NCBI GenBank assembly: GCA_963834305.1 | Contig: CAWIAX010000003.1 | Location: 744,001-808,000 of the forward strand | Source of the DNA: JACCXG01 sp963834305 | GTDB taxonomy: Bacteria; Acidobacteriota; Vicinamibacteria; Vicinamibacterales; 2-12-FULL-66-21 | Length of the DNA stretch: 64,000 nt | Direction: 5' to 3' | Part shown: positions 28,113 to 37,198 of the stretch, piece by piece | How positions within the stretch are numbered: position 1 is the first letter of the stretch | Layout of the letters: each line of letters opens with the position of its first letter | Notes under the pieces: generated by a model | Seen by the model: only the letters and a program-made list of their open reading frames with translations | Database searches by the model: none | What the model was told of the DNA's origin: nothing | Program-made: the position numbers and the translations under genes

Positions 28113-28132
28113 GCCGGCGAGCCATCGCCGGC
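28113..28132 (-). terminator. Hairpin between the peptide genes and the solute-binding protein gene
   Basis: An exact 8-bp stem (GCCGGCGA with its complement) and 4-base loop lie in the 126-bp gap after the last peptide stop. Without a T tract it is more likely an attenuator or processing site that keeps peptide expression above that of the downstream sensor genes. Confidence 0.4.
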
Positions 28133-28180
28133 CGGCCTGCGTACGCCGCAGCGCCGGCGGGCGGACTCGTGGACTCCGAC

Positions 28181-28279
28181 CTACTTCTTCACCGCTTCCG
28201 GCGGGCACTCCACGAGCCAGGGGCACGATTCCATCACCTTGACTTTGCTGTTGCCCTTCTTGACGATCTGGACCTTCAT
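28181..28279 (-). CDS. Precursor-like peptide 1 of the radical SAM locus
   Basis: A 32-codon gene starts at an ATG with AAGGAG seven bases upstream. The N-terminal half is lysine-rich and leader-like (KKGNSKVKVMES). The C-terminal half is SCPWLVECPPEAVKK, with two cysteines spaced by five residues around Pro-Trp-Leu-Val-Glu. It is 91% identical to peptide 2, with only three conservative differences near the N-terminus. Size, ribosome site, near-duplicate partner and neighbouring SPASM maturase make it a likely RiPP precursor. No leader-cleavage motif such as GG is visible. I do not recognise a named precursor family. Confidence 0.8.
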   Translation of the reverse strand: MKVQIVKKGNSKVKVMESCPWLVECPPEAVKK

Positions 28280-28330
28280 GTGCGGCTCCTTGATTGAAAC
28301 AACGATTGAAAAACCGATCGGATCGGCGGA

Positions 28331-28429
28331 CTACTTCTTGACCGCTTCCGGCGGGCACTCCACCAGCCAGGGGCACGACTCCATCACCTTGACCTTGCTG
28401 TTGCCCTTCTTGAGAACCTGAATCTTCAT
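28331..28429 (-). CDS. Precursor-like peptide 2 of the radical SAM locus
   Basis: This is a 32-codon near-copy of peptide 1, displaced by exactly 150 bases, which indicates a recent tandem duplication of gene plus spacer. It differs at residues 3, 5 and 6 (Ile, Val, Leu instead of Val, Ile, Val). The C-terminal SCPWLVECPPEAVKK is unchanged even though several codons differ (for example CTG for CTC, GTC for GTG), so the protein sequence is under selection. AGAGAGGA precedes the start. Confidence 0.8.
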   Translation of the reverse strand: MKIQVLKKGNSKVKVMESCPWLVECPPEAVKK

Positions 28430-28481
28430 CGCGTCATCCTCTCTGCAGTTGTTTCGTTACCAGCCCGAGTACGCTCGGCTC

Positions 28482-28565
28482 CTACCGCTGGCAGTCGACG
28501 ACGATGTCGACCAGCCACGGGCGAAGCGGCCCCTTGTTCTTGTCGCCCTTCTTCCAGCTCTTCAT
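28482..28565 (-). CDS. Precursor-like peptide 3, divergent member with the shared PWLV motif
   Basis: A 27-codon gene begins 38 bases after the maturase stop, with AGGAG upstream of its ATG. The start MKSWKKGDKNKG resembles the lysine-rich leader of peptides 1 and 2 (shared KKG followed by Asn or Asp). The C-terminal part is RPWLVDIVVDCQR, with PWLV followed by an acidic residue and a single cysteine near the end. Position, ribosome site and the PWLV match support it as a true gene. Confidence 0.72.
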   Translation of the reverse strand: MKSWKKGDKNKGPLRPWLVDIVVDCQR

Positions 28566-28603
28566 CGCGTGCTCCTGTTCCGAGTGACCGCCAGGTCCCG
28601 CCG

Positions 28604-30040
28604 TCAGTTGATCGTGGCGCCGGCCCGCGCCGTGTCGTGCGCGAGCGCCACCAGCCCTGCCTGCAGCGCGCTCTTGTGGCAGTTAGGGGCGTTCATGTCG
28701 CCGAGCTCGTTGTACGCCGCCACCGTGCAGCCGCCGGCGCACACCGGGATGAAGGCGCAGTCGCGGCACTCCTTCCAGGCAGCCAGCGCCTCGAACTGGG
28801 CGGCGGCCCGCGACCGGTACGGCTCCTCGCGCCCGTCGATGTGCCCGGTCGACTGCTGCGCGTCGCCGGCGAACCCGGGGCAGGCGTAGAGCGAGCCGTC
28901 CGGGCCGATCGTGTGGGCGTGCTTCTTGTGAATCTCGCAGGGGCCCATGTGCACGCCGTCGATGGTCGGGAACCCGCGCTTCTTCGTCTCCTCGCGCAGG
29001 AACGACATCTGGTCGTCGAGCACGTTGCAGCTGTCGCAGCCGTTGGTGCCCGTGCCGGCCGAGGTCATGCAGGCGCCGTTCAGCGGCTTCGACTCGGCGC
29101 TCACCGTGGTCAGGGGAATGAACTTCGAGCCGCGCACCGCCGGCGCCGGGGCCGCCGCCGTGCCCGGCTGGCTGGTGCGTATCACCGGCTTGAACGCCAC
29201 CTTCGACAGCTGATCGGCGAAGTCCTGCTCCTTCAGGTAGTCGAGCAGCGCGGGATAGCTGTCGGCGGTCTCGAGGTCGAAGTTGCCGCCAATCGCAATC
29301 CGGCACTTGCCGGCGACCTGCCGGATGTTGTGGATGATCTTGTCGAACGTGCCCTGGCCGCCGCGCAGCGGGCGCATCTTGTTGTGCGTGTCGCGGTCGC
29401 CGTCGAGCGTGATCTTCACGCCGTTCAGGCCGAACGGCGCCAGCCGGTCCACCACCTCCGGCGTCAGCAGCAGGCCGTTGGTGATGATGTTGATCAGCAT
29501 GCGGATGCCGCGCGGCTCGCAGTAGTTCCACATCCGCTCGGCCATGTAGTACACGACCGGCAGGTTCAGCAGCGGCTCGCCGCCGAAGAAGGTGAGCACG
29601 TACGACTGGGCGCCGAGCTGCGCCAGCCGCCCTTCCGCCCATCCCGACACGCGCGCCGCCGTCTCCATCGACATCTTCGCGGCGTGCTTGTTGTAGTCGC
29701 CGTGGTCCCCCTGAATGCAGTAGTCGCACGCGAAATTGCACTGCAGGGTCGTGAGCACGGTCATGCGCAGCTGGTCCGTGCTCTCCCGCACCGTGTGGAA
29801 GAACTCCCGCAGGTGGCGGTGATCGGCCTCGCCGTCCTCGACGATGAAGCCGTTGTCGGCCAGCGTCGTGAGCGCATCGCGCTCGTCGGGCGTCCAGGCA
29901 TGTGGATCACGGTCGAGCCGGTCGAGCAGCTCGGCCACGTCTGGCGAGACGATGAGCTGGGCGTCCGTGAAGGTGTTCATCAGGAACACTTCGTCCTGAC
30001 CCTCGAGAGGAACGCGGACGTTGAACATCGACGGCTGCAT
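28604..30040 (-). CDS. Radical SAM/SPASM peptide maturase
   Basis: The 478-residue enzyme starts at an ATG preceded by AGGAG. Residues 1-85 look like the N-terminal peptide-engagement region seen in SPASM maturases (FNVRVPLEGQDEVFLMNTFT, then DNGFIVEDGEAD). The SAM cluster motif is CNFACDYC at 101-108, with FFGGEPLLN and ITLDGDRDTHN downstream. The C-terminal SPASM motif is complete: Cys, 13 residues, G-x4-C (GSLYAC), then CRDCAFIPVCAGGC with exact C-x2-C-x5-C-x3-C spacing and a final Cys in NCHK. It should bind two auxiliary iron-sulfur clusters and cross-link a peptide. Three candidate substrate genes follow at once. Confidence 0.93.
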   Translation of the reverse strand: MQPSMFNVRVPLEGQDEVFLMNTFTDAQLIVSPDVAELLDRLDRDPHAWTPDERDALTTLADNGFIVEDGEADHRHLREFFHTVRESTDQLRMTVLTTLQCNFACDYCIQGDHGDYNKHAAKMSMETAARVSGWAEGRLAQLGAQSYVLTFFGGEPLLNLPVVYYMAERMWNYCEPRGIRMLINIITNGLLLTPEVVDRLAPFGLNGVKITLDGDRDTHNKMRPLRGGQGTFDKIIHNIRQVAGKCRIAIGGNFDLETADSYPALLDYLKEQDFADQLSKVAFKPVIRTSQPGTAAAPAPAVRGSKFIPLTTVSAESKPLNGACMTSAGTGTNGCDSCNVLDDQMSFLREETKKRGFPTIDGVHMGPCEIHKKHAHTIGPDGSLYACPGFAGDAQQSTGHIDGREEPYRSRAAAQFEALAAWKECRDCAFIPVCAGGCTVAAYNELGDMNAPNCHKSALQAGLVALAHDTARAGATIN

Positions 30041-30195
30041 GGGCACTCCTGGTCTCTGGCCGTTCGTATTGATGTGGTAACCGGGACGCGGCTGGCGGGA
30101 CCGCCGAAAATTACATCCGTCGTCCGAAATCACAAACTTGAAATTGCAACCGATATTCCGGAGTGGCCGGCAGCTGTCCACAGAGTCTTATCAAA

Positions 30196-30218
30196 GTGTG
30201 CGCTTTTGTGTGCGCACA
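30196..30218. promoter_or_regulatory. Direct repeat GTGTGCGC x2 with palindromic half, candidate operator
   Basis: GTGTGCGC occurs at 30196-30203 and again at 30208-30215, 12 bases apart. The second copy extends into the palindrome TGTGCGCACA. A related GTGTGCGG lies at 30271. The position is about 160 bases upstream of the maturase start. Confidence 0.4.
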
Positions 30219-30298
30219 GCAAATCCAGCCGTGCTGAAGTGACTCTATGTAACGCGCAGAAAGTGAAAAAGTGTGCGGAATTGACCGAAAATCGGGCC

Positions 30299-30353
30299 AT
30301 TGGCGGATTGGCCGGTCAACCTGTTGGCCGCACCGGCCAAGAAATTGGCCGGT
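30299..30353. promoter_or_regulatory. Cluster of TTGGCCGG-type sites, candidate enhancer for the sigma-54 activator
   Basis: ATTGGCGG (30299), ATTGGCCGGT (30307), GTTGGCCG (30323), the inverted copy CCGGCCAA (30333-30340) and ATTGGCCGGT (30344) lie within 55 bases. Two form the dyad TTGGCCG-CA-CCGGCCAA. The cluster lies between the activator gene and the maturase gene, about 260-310 bases upstream of the maturase start, a usual distance for sigma-54 enhancers. Confidence 0.5.
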
Positions 30354-30412
30354 ATGTTTGGAGTCACCCGCACACTCGAGCTGGCCCGGGAGCCGGAAGG
30401 ACGCAGGTGAGG

Positions 30413-31798
<1,386 letters not shown>

Positions 31799-31912
31799 GG
31801 AACGCGCCGATTATACGTCCCTTGGCCCCGTCCGGGGCCTCCGGGCTGCCGGGGCCGCTCCGCCGGCCGATCCTTGCGTCGTCCTCGGCGGTGCTGTTAA
31901 GGTACGACGGTT

Positions 31913-32164
31913 GTGGCCCTCTGGATTGTCGCAGGCATGGCGCTGCTGGTGGCGGGTGCCGCGTTATGGGCCGTCAGGCGGCTGTCGCGCAAGCTCGAGG
32001 CGCTGAACCAGTCCTACTGGGAGCTGCGCTACGACTACACCCGGCTGCGCTCGCACCTCGCGCGCCTCGATCCGGAGCAGGCCGGCCCCCCCGAGCCCGA
32101 GCCTGCTCCACCCGCCGCGGTCACGTTCGTGCCGCTGTCCAGCATGCGAAAGAAGGATTCCTAG
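31913..32164 (+). CDS. Small membrane-anchored coiled-coil protein, unknown function
   Basis: The 83-residue protein starts at GTG. One N-terminal helix (VALWIVAGMALLVAGAALWAV) is followed by a heptad-like segment (RLSRKLEALNQSYWELRYDY) and a Pro/Glu-rich tail. It ends 6 bases before the lpd start, so the two are probably cotranscribed. No family is recognised. Confidence 0.6.
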   Translation: MALWIVAGMALLVAGAALWAVRRLSRKLEALNQSYWELRYDYTRLRSHLARLDPEQAGPPEPEPAPPAAVTFVPLSSMRKKDS

Positions 32165-32170
32165 TCCCTT

Positions 32171-33589
32171 ATGGCCAAAGAATTCGACGTTGTCGTCATC
32201 GGCTCGGGCACGGGCGGCTACGTCGCGGCCATCCGCGCCGCCCAGCTCGGCCTCCGCACGGTCGTCGTCGAACGGGCGCCGGCGGTCGGCGGCACCTGCC
32301 TGAACTGGGGCTGCATCCCGACCAAGGCGCTGCTCGAGCACGCCCACGCGCTGAAGATCGCCCAGGGCTGGAAGGAATGGGGCCTCACGCTCGGTGAAGC
32401 GGCGGTCGGGATCGACATGGCGCAGGTGCAGGCCCGCAAGGACAAGATCGTCAAGGGGCTGACCGGGGGCATCGAGCTGCTGTTCAAGAAGAACAAGGTC
32501 ACCCTGGTGAAGGGAAGCGCCCGGCTGGCCGGCGGCGGCCGCGTCGAGGTCACCGAAGGGGAAAAGGAGACCTTCGTCGCGAAGAAGGAGATCATCGTCG
32601 CCACCGGCTCGCAGCCGCGGACCGTGCCGGGCATCGCGATCGACCGCGAGCGGATCATCACGAGCGACGAAGCGGTCTTCCTCAAGGAGATACCGAAGTC
32701 CCTCGTGATCCTCGGGAGCGGCGCGGTCGGCGTCGAGTTCGCGTCGATCTTCCGGCGCTTCGGCAGCGACGTCACCATCATCGAGCTGCTGCCGCGGCTG
32801 GTGCCGATCGAAGACGAGGCGGTCTCCGCCGAGCTCGAGAAGTCCTTCAAGAAGCAGGGCATCAAGGTGCTGACCGGCACCAAGGTGACGAGCGCCAGGG
32901 CCGGCGCCGGCGGCGTCGACATCGAGGCGCAGGGGGGCGACGGCAACGTCTCGCGGATGTCGGCCGAGTACCTCCTCGTCGCCACCGGCCGCGGCCCGGT
33001 CACCGCCGGCCTCGGCGCCGAAGACCTGCAGGTCCGGATGGAGCGGGGCTACATCCACGTCGACCATGAGTTCCGCACGAACGTGGCCGGCATCTCCGCG
33101 ATCGGCGACGTCATCACCTTCGACGAGCCCGGCCATCCGCAGCTGGCCCACCTCTCGTCGGCGGAAGGCATCGTGCTGGCCGAGCGGATCGCCGGCCACG
33201 AGTCGCGCCCGATCAACTACGACCAGGTCCCCGGCTGCACCTACTGCGACCCCGAGATCGGCAGCGTCGGGCTGAGCGAGAAGGAAGCCCAGGCGCGCGG
33301 CTACGACGTTCGCATCGGCACGTTCAAGTTCGGCGTGCTCGGGCGCGCCCGGATCGCCGGCGAGACCGAAGGCTTCGTGAAGATCGTTGCCGAGAAGAAA
33401 TACGACGAGGTGCTCGGCGTGCACATGATCGGCCCGCGCTCGACCGAGCTGGTCGCCGAGGCCACGCTGGCGCTGCGCCTCGAGTGCACGGTCGAGGAAC
33501 TGATGCGCACCATCCACGCCCATCCGACGATGTCGGAAGCCGTCGGCGAGGCGGCGCATGCCGCGCACGGGGCGGCCATCCACGCCTGA
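32171..33589 (+). CDS. lpdA: Dihydrolipoyl dehydrogenase (E3)
   Basis: This 472-residue flavoprotein reoxidises the lipoyl group of 2-oxoacid dehydrogenase complexes. The FAD-binding motif is DVVVIGSGTGGYVAAIRAAQ, the redox disulfide is GGTCLNWGCIPTK, the NAD-binding motif is LVILGSGAVGVEFASIF, and the C-terminal dimer interface has HAHPTMSEAVGEAAHAAHG, with the catalytic His-Pro-Thr. The E2 gene follows after 21 bases and lipB after that. No E1 gene is in the window, so the exact complex (pyruvate or branched-chain) cannot be decided. Confidence 0.95.
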   Translation: MAKEFDVVVIGSGTGGYVAAIRAAQLGLRTVVVERAPAVGGTCLNWGCIPTKALLEHAHALKIAQGWKEWGLTLGEAAVGIDMAQVQARKDKIVKGLTGGIELLFKKNKVTLVKGSARLAGGGRVEVTEGEKETFVAKKEIIVATGSQPRTVPGIAIDRERIITSDEAVFLKEIPKSLVILGSGAVGVEFASIFRRFGSDVTIIELLPRLVPIEDEAVSAELEKSFKKQGIKVLTGTKVTSARAGAGGVDIEAQGGDGNVSRMSAEYLLVATGRGPVTAGLGAEDLQVRMERGYIHVDHEFRTNVAGISAIGDVITFDEPGHPQLAHLSSAEGIVLAERIAGHESRPINYDQVPGCTYCDPEIGSVGLSEKEAQARGYDVRIGTFKFGVLGRARIAGETEGFVKIVAEKKYDEVLGVHMIGPRSTELVAEATLALRLECTVEELMRTIHAHPTMSEAVGEAAHAAHGAAIHA

Positions 33590-33610
33590 TCGGGCGAGAC
33601 GAGGGACCGC

Positions 33611-34912
33611 ATGCCAACAAACGTCGTGATGCCCCAGATGGGCGAGTCGATCGCCGAAGGCACCATCGTCCGCTGGATCAAGAAGGTCGGCGACGAGGTC
33701 GACCGCGACGAGCCGCTTTTCGAGATCTCGACCGACAAGGTCGATGCCGAGATTCCATCGCCGGCGGCGGGTGTGCTGACCGACATCAAGGTGAAAGAAG
33801 GGGAAACCGTCCCGATCAACGCGGTGGTCGCCGTGATAGGCGGCGCCGCGGCCGGCGCGGATGCCGCGCCCGCGGCCGCCGCGCCGGAGCCGGCAGCCGG
33901 AGGGGAGTCCTCGCTGCCGCAGGCGGCCGCCGGGCAGCCCGAGACGGTGTCGCCAGACGCCAGCGCGGAAGGGGATGCGGACGACGAGGACGCCCAGGAC
34001 GCCGACTCGCGCGACGACCTGCGGCGGCAGAAGTCGTCGCCGCTCGTCCGGCGGATCGCCAAGGAGCACAACGTCGACCTGAAGCTGGTGAAGGGGACGG
34101 GCATCAGCGGACGGGTCACCAAGCAGGACATCCTCGGCTTCCTCGAGTCAGGGCCGCGTCCGGACACGACAGCGGCCGCCGCCCGGCAGGCGCCGCAGCC
34201 CGGGCCCGCTTTCCAGCCCGGCGAGAACGTCGCGATCGTGCCGATGCCGTGATGCGCCGCAAGATCGCCGAGCACATGGTGCTCAGCGCGCACACGTCGC
34301 CCCACGTCTATTCGGTGCACGAGGTGAACTTCGGCCGCGTCGCCGCGCTCCGCGACGCGCCGCAAGGCGGACTACGAGGCGGCGGGCGCGAAGCTCACCT
34401 ACACGACGTTCATCGCCAAGGCGATCATCGACGCGCTGCGCCAGTTCCCGATGGTCAACGCCTCGATCGACGGCGGCAACATCGTCTACAAGAAGGACAT
34501 CAACCTGGGCATCGCCGTGGCGCTCGAGAACGGCCTGATCGTGCCGGTCATCCGCGGCGCCGACGAGAAGAACCTGCTCGGGCTCAGCCGCGCCATCAGC
34601 GACCTGGCGTCGCGCGCGCGCACCAAGAAGCTCACCCCGGACGACGTCCAGCACGGGACCTTCACCATCACCAACCCGGGCATCTTCGGCGCGCTGTACG
34701 GCTTGCCGCTCATCAACCAGCCCCAGGTCGCCATCCTCGGCGTCGGCTCGATCGAGAAGCGCGCCGTGGTGATCGACGACGCGATCGCGATCCGGCCGAC
34801 CTGCCATCTCACCCTGGGCTTCGACCACCGGTTGATCGACGGCGCGGACGCCGGGCGCTTCCTGACCTTCGTCAAGGAACGGCTCGAGCACTTCGACGAA
34901 GCGTGGATGTGA
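33611..34912 (+). CDS. Dihydrolipoamide acyltransferase (E2) of a 2-oxoacid dehydrogenase complex (two frameshifts)
   Basis: About 433 residues. The lipoyl domain carries the modified lysine in FEISTDKVDAEIPSPAAG. After an acidic linker the E3-binding domain is SSPLVRRIAKEHNVDLKLVK with GTGISGRVTKQDILGFLE. The catalytic core includes SAHTSPHVYSVHEVNF, TTFIAKAIIDALRQFPMVNA, FTITNPGIFGALYGLPLI and the active-site GFDHRLIDGADAGRFL. A missing base near 34243 and an extra C near 34360 break the frame between the E3-binding domain and the core and cancel out. One lipoyl domain is present. The substrate (acetyl or branched acyl) is not decidable from this sequence. Confidence 0.9.
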
Positions 34913-34918
34913 GCGGCG

Positions 34919-35605
34919 GTGCGGGCCCTCGAAGTGCGGCGGCTCGGGCTGGTGCCGTATGCGGAGGCGCTCGCGCTGCAGGGGCGCCTCGTCGAGGAGC
35001 GCCGGGCGGGCGCCATCGCCGATCAACTGCTCCTGCTCGAACATCCGCCGGTCATCACCCTCGGCGCCAGGACGCGCGGCGACCGGTCGCACGTCCTGGC
35101 CACCGAGCCGGAGCTGCGGGAAGCGGGCGTCGAGCTGATCGAGGCCGGCCGCGGCGGCGACGTGACCTATCACGGGCCGGGGCAGCTGGTGGGATATCCC
35201 ATCCTCGACCTGCGGCCCGACCGCTGCGACGTCCACCGTTACGTGCGCGACCTCGAGGAGGTCCTGATCAGGGCGGCCGCCGGGTTCGGCGTGACCGCCA
35301 CGCGCGCCGCGGGGCTGACGGGCATCTGGGTCGGCCAGGAGAAGCTGGCGGCCATCGGCGTCCGTATCTCGCGCTGGATCACCAGCCACGGCTTCGCCTT
35401 CAACGTCTCGCCCGACCTCTCGCATTTCCGCTACATCGTCCCCTGCGGCATCGCCGACCGGGGCGTGACCTCGCTGGGACGGCTGCTGGGACGGGATGTG
35501 CCCGTAGCTGAGGTCGAGGATGCCGCCATAGAGGCATTCGGCGAGGTGTTCGGTCGCCGCACGTTCGAGCCCCTGGTCCGCCAGCCCGCCGCGCCGCGGC
35601 CATAA
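34919..35605 (+). CDS. lipB: Octanoyl-[acyl-carrier-protein] transferase
   Basis: LipB moves octanoate from acyl carrier protein to lipoyl domains such as that of the E2 encoded just upstream. The 228-residue protein has the family motif RGGDVTYHGPGQLVGYPI and the active-site pair, Lys in QEKLAAIGVRI and Cys in YIVPCGIADRGVTSL. GTG at 34919 lies 6 bases after the E2 stop. The grouping E3-E2-lipB makes functional sense as one transcript; lipA is not in the window. Confidence 0.94.
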   Translation: MRALEVRRLGLVPYAEALALQGRLVEERRAGAIADQLLLLEHPPVITLGARTRGDRSHVLATEPELREAGVELIEAGRGGDVTYHGPGQLVGYPILDLRPDRCDVHRYVRDLEEVLIRAAAGFGVTATRAAGLTGIWVGQEKLAAIGVRISRWITSHGFAFNVSPDLSHFRYIVPCGIADRGVTSLGRLLGRDVPVAEVEDAAIEAFGEVFGRRTFEPLVRQPAAPRP

Positions 35606-35663
35606 CTTACTCGTATATAGCTACTTACGGCTTGTGTTATTTCTTCTCTTTCAGAAGGAATAA

Positions 35664-35702
35664 GGGGTCTCCGTACGGTGTTCAGTTCAATACGGAGGCC
35701 CC
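35664..35702 (+). promoter_or_regulatory. 12-bp leader hairpin that buries the ribosome-binding site of the ECF sigma gene
   Basis: GGGGTCTCCGTA (35664-35675) pairs with TACGGAGGCCCC (35691-35702) along 12 pairs with one G-U. The right arm contains the GGAGG ribosome site, which is 9 bases upstream of the ATG at 35708. The loop is 15 bases. The preceding 60 bases are AT-rich and probably hold the promoter. Confidence 0.65.
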
Positions 35703-35707
35703 AGCAA

Positions 35708-36332
35708 ATGCGGAACACAGGCGAAGAACGGGAGCTCATTGGCCGGATGCAGGCGGGCGACGCCACGGCGGTCGCGGACCTGTCGTCGACGTACGGGTCG
35801 CGTATCCACCAGCTGGCGTTCAGGTACATGAAGAACTGGGAGGACGCGGAGGAGGTCACCCAGGACGTGCTGATGAAGGTGTTCCGCAAGATCGACGCCT
35901 TTCGCGGCGATGCGGCGCTGTCGTCCTGGATCTACCGGATCACGTTCAACACGGCGATGTCGCGGCTGCGCACCGGCAAGGCCGGCCGGGCGGCGCAGAA
36001 GCAGCCGCGAATGGACGGCCAGACGGACGATCTGTCCGCGATGCCGCCGCAGGACCCCGCCGACTGGTCATCGCTCGCCGACGACCATGTCATGCGCCGG
36101 GAGATGCGTCAGCAGCTCATCACGGCGCTGACGCAGCTGCCGGAGGTCTACCGCACGCCGGTCGTGCTGCGCGACATTCAGGGCCTGTCCACTGAGGAAG
36201 CCAGCCGCGGTCCTGCACGTGAAGCCGCAGACGCTGAAGTCGCGCCTGCACCGCGGACGCCTGGTGCTCCGCGAGGCGCTCGGCGAGTTTGCCGGCGGTG
36301 TCGCGCTCCACGGGCGCGACGCCGTCAGCTGA
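35708..36332 (+). CDS. ECF-type RNA polymerase sigma factor (one frameshift)
   Basis: About 207 residues. Sigma region 2 is visible in RIHQLAFRYMKNWEDAEEVT with QDVLMKVFRKIDAFRGDAAL and SSWIYRITFNTAMSRLR. Region 4 starts ITALTQLPEVYRTPVVLRDI and QGLSTEEAS. An extra C in AGCCGCGG near 36205 shifts the frame; corrected, it continues AVLHVKPQTLKSRLHRGRLV, the recognition helix. GGAGG precedes ATG 35708 within a hairpin. No anti-sigma gene follows; the next gene is convergent and overlaps by 8 bases. Confidence 0.88.
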
Positions 36333-37176
36333 TCGGCCCGGCCAGCGCGTTCTCGAGCTGCGTCCGTTCCTGCCGCGACAACGCGGGCTGGACGACGCGC
36401 TCGAGCCCACCCCGGGTGATTTCCACCGGCATCGCCACCACCGCCCCTCTCTCGGGCGGCTGCTCCCTGACGACAAAACACGTATAGCGGCGGCGCGACC
36501 CGTTCGCGAGCGCCTCGGCGACCCGCGCCGCGGCGGATGCCAGCGCCAGCGGACCCGGTGGCCAGAGACCGGGCAGGCGGGCCGACAGCGCGGCGAGCCG
36601 GTGCGCCGGCACCAGCGCCGAGATCGGCTGGCCGAACGCGGTGGCCCCCTCCCAGGCGATCACCGCGCCACGCGGCGGCACGCCGACCACCAGCAGCTGG
36701 ACGTCGACGCCGGTGCCGTCGAGCTCGAGCGCGGTGAGTGCCCGCACGGCCGAGGTCAGCGCCCCCGGTGCGGAGCCGACTACCCGCCGGGCGCGCACGT
36801 GCAGCTCGGAGACGGTGCGCGCCATCAGCTCGCGCTGGTTGGCGCCGGCAAACAGCAGCGGAGCGGTCGCCTCGCAGGCGGCGACACGGCGGACCAGCGC
36901 CAGCCCGGTCTCCCCCGCGTGCTCGACATCCCCGCGCGCGGCATCCGCAAAGACGATGACGTCGGCGCCGGCAGCCGCCTCGAGCCGATCGGCGGCGGAG
37001 ACGCGGGCGCTGAAGCCCTCGATGGGGGACGACTGGAGAATATCGAGGGCCTTGCCCTGCGCGACGGTGCCCTCGACGTCGATCAGCCGGACGTCGCGGG
37101 TGCGGTCCCGGGAGGCCAGCCGGTGCGCAAGTGCGCCGCCGAGGGCGCCGGCGCCCACTATCGCGGTGAAGGACAT
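36325..37176 (-). CDS. Lactate/malate dehydrogenase-family protein, divergent and short
   Basis: The 283-residue protein has the dinucleotide-binding start MSFTAIVGAGALGGALAHRL, then LIDVEGTVAQGKALDILQSS and VIVFADAARGDVEHAGETGL, as in malate dehydrogenases. It is shorter than the usual 305-330 residues. The normally strict substrate-binding arginines and catalytic histidine region are hard to place: GSAPGALTSAVRALTALEL stands where GMAGVLDSARFR is expected. It may be inactive or have a different substrate. The gene is convergent with the sigma factor and divergent from the SDR gene. Confidence 0.6.
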   Translation of the reverse strand: MSFTAIVGAGALGGALAHRLASRDRTRDVRLIDVEGTVAQGKALDILQSSPIEGFSARVSAADRLEAAAGADVIVFADAARGDVEHAGETGLALVRRVAACEATAPLLFAGANQRELMARTVSELHVRARRVVGSAPGALTSAVRALTALELDGTGVDVQLLVVGVPPRGAVIAWEGATAFGQPISALVPAHRLAALSARLPGLWPPGPLALASAAARVAEALANGSRRRYTCFVVREQPPERGAVVAMPVEITRGGLERVVQPALSRQERTQLENALAGPIS

Positions 37177-37198
37177 CGGAGTCGACTATTCTACTGAG

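Larger units (their letters stand above)
30041..30412. other. 372-bp intergenic region upstream of the maturase, comparatively AT-rich
   Basis: No coding sequence is visible. The stretch is noticeably less GC-rich than its surroundings and carries two repeat clusters (described separately) that look like regulator sites. I found no exact -24/-12 sigma-54 promoter on the minus strand; the closest, near 30218-30232 (TGG to TGC), is one base short in spacing. Confidence 0.6.

Noticed and set aside
30218..30232. Possible sigma-54 promoter for the maturase on the minus strand
   Set aside because: The spacing between GG and GC is 9 instead of 10 bases and the flanks do not match the consensus.
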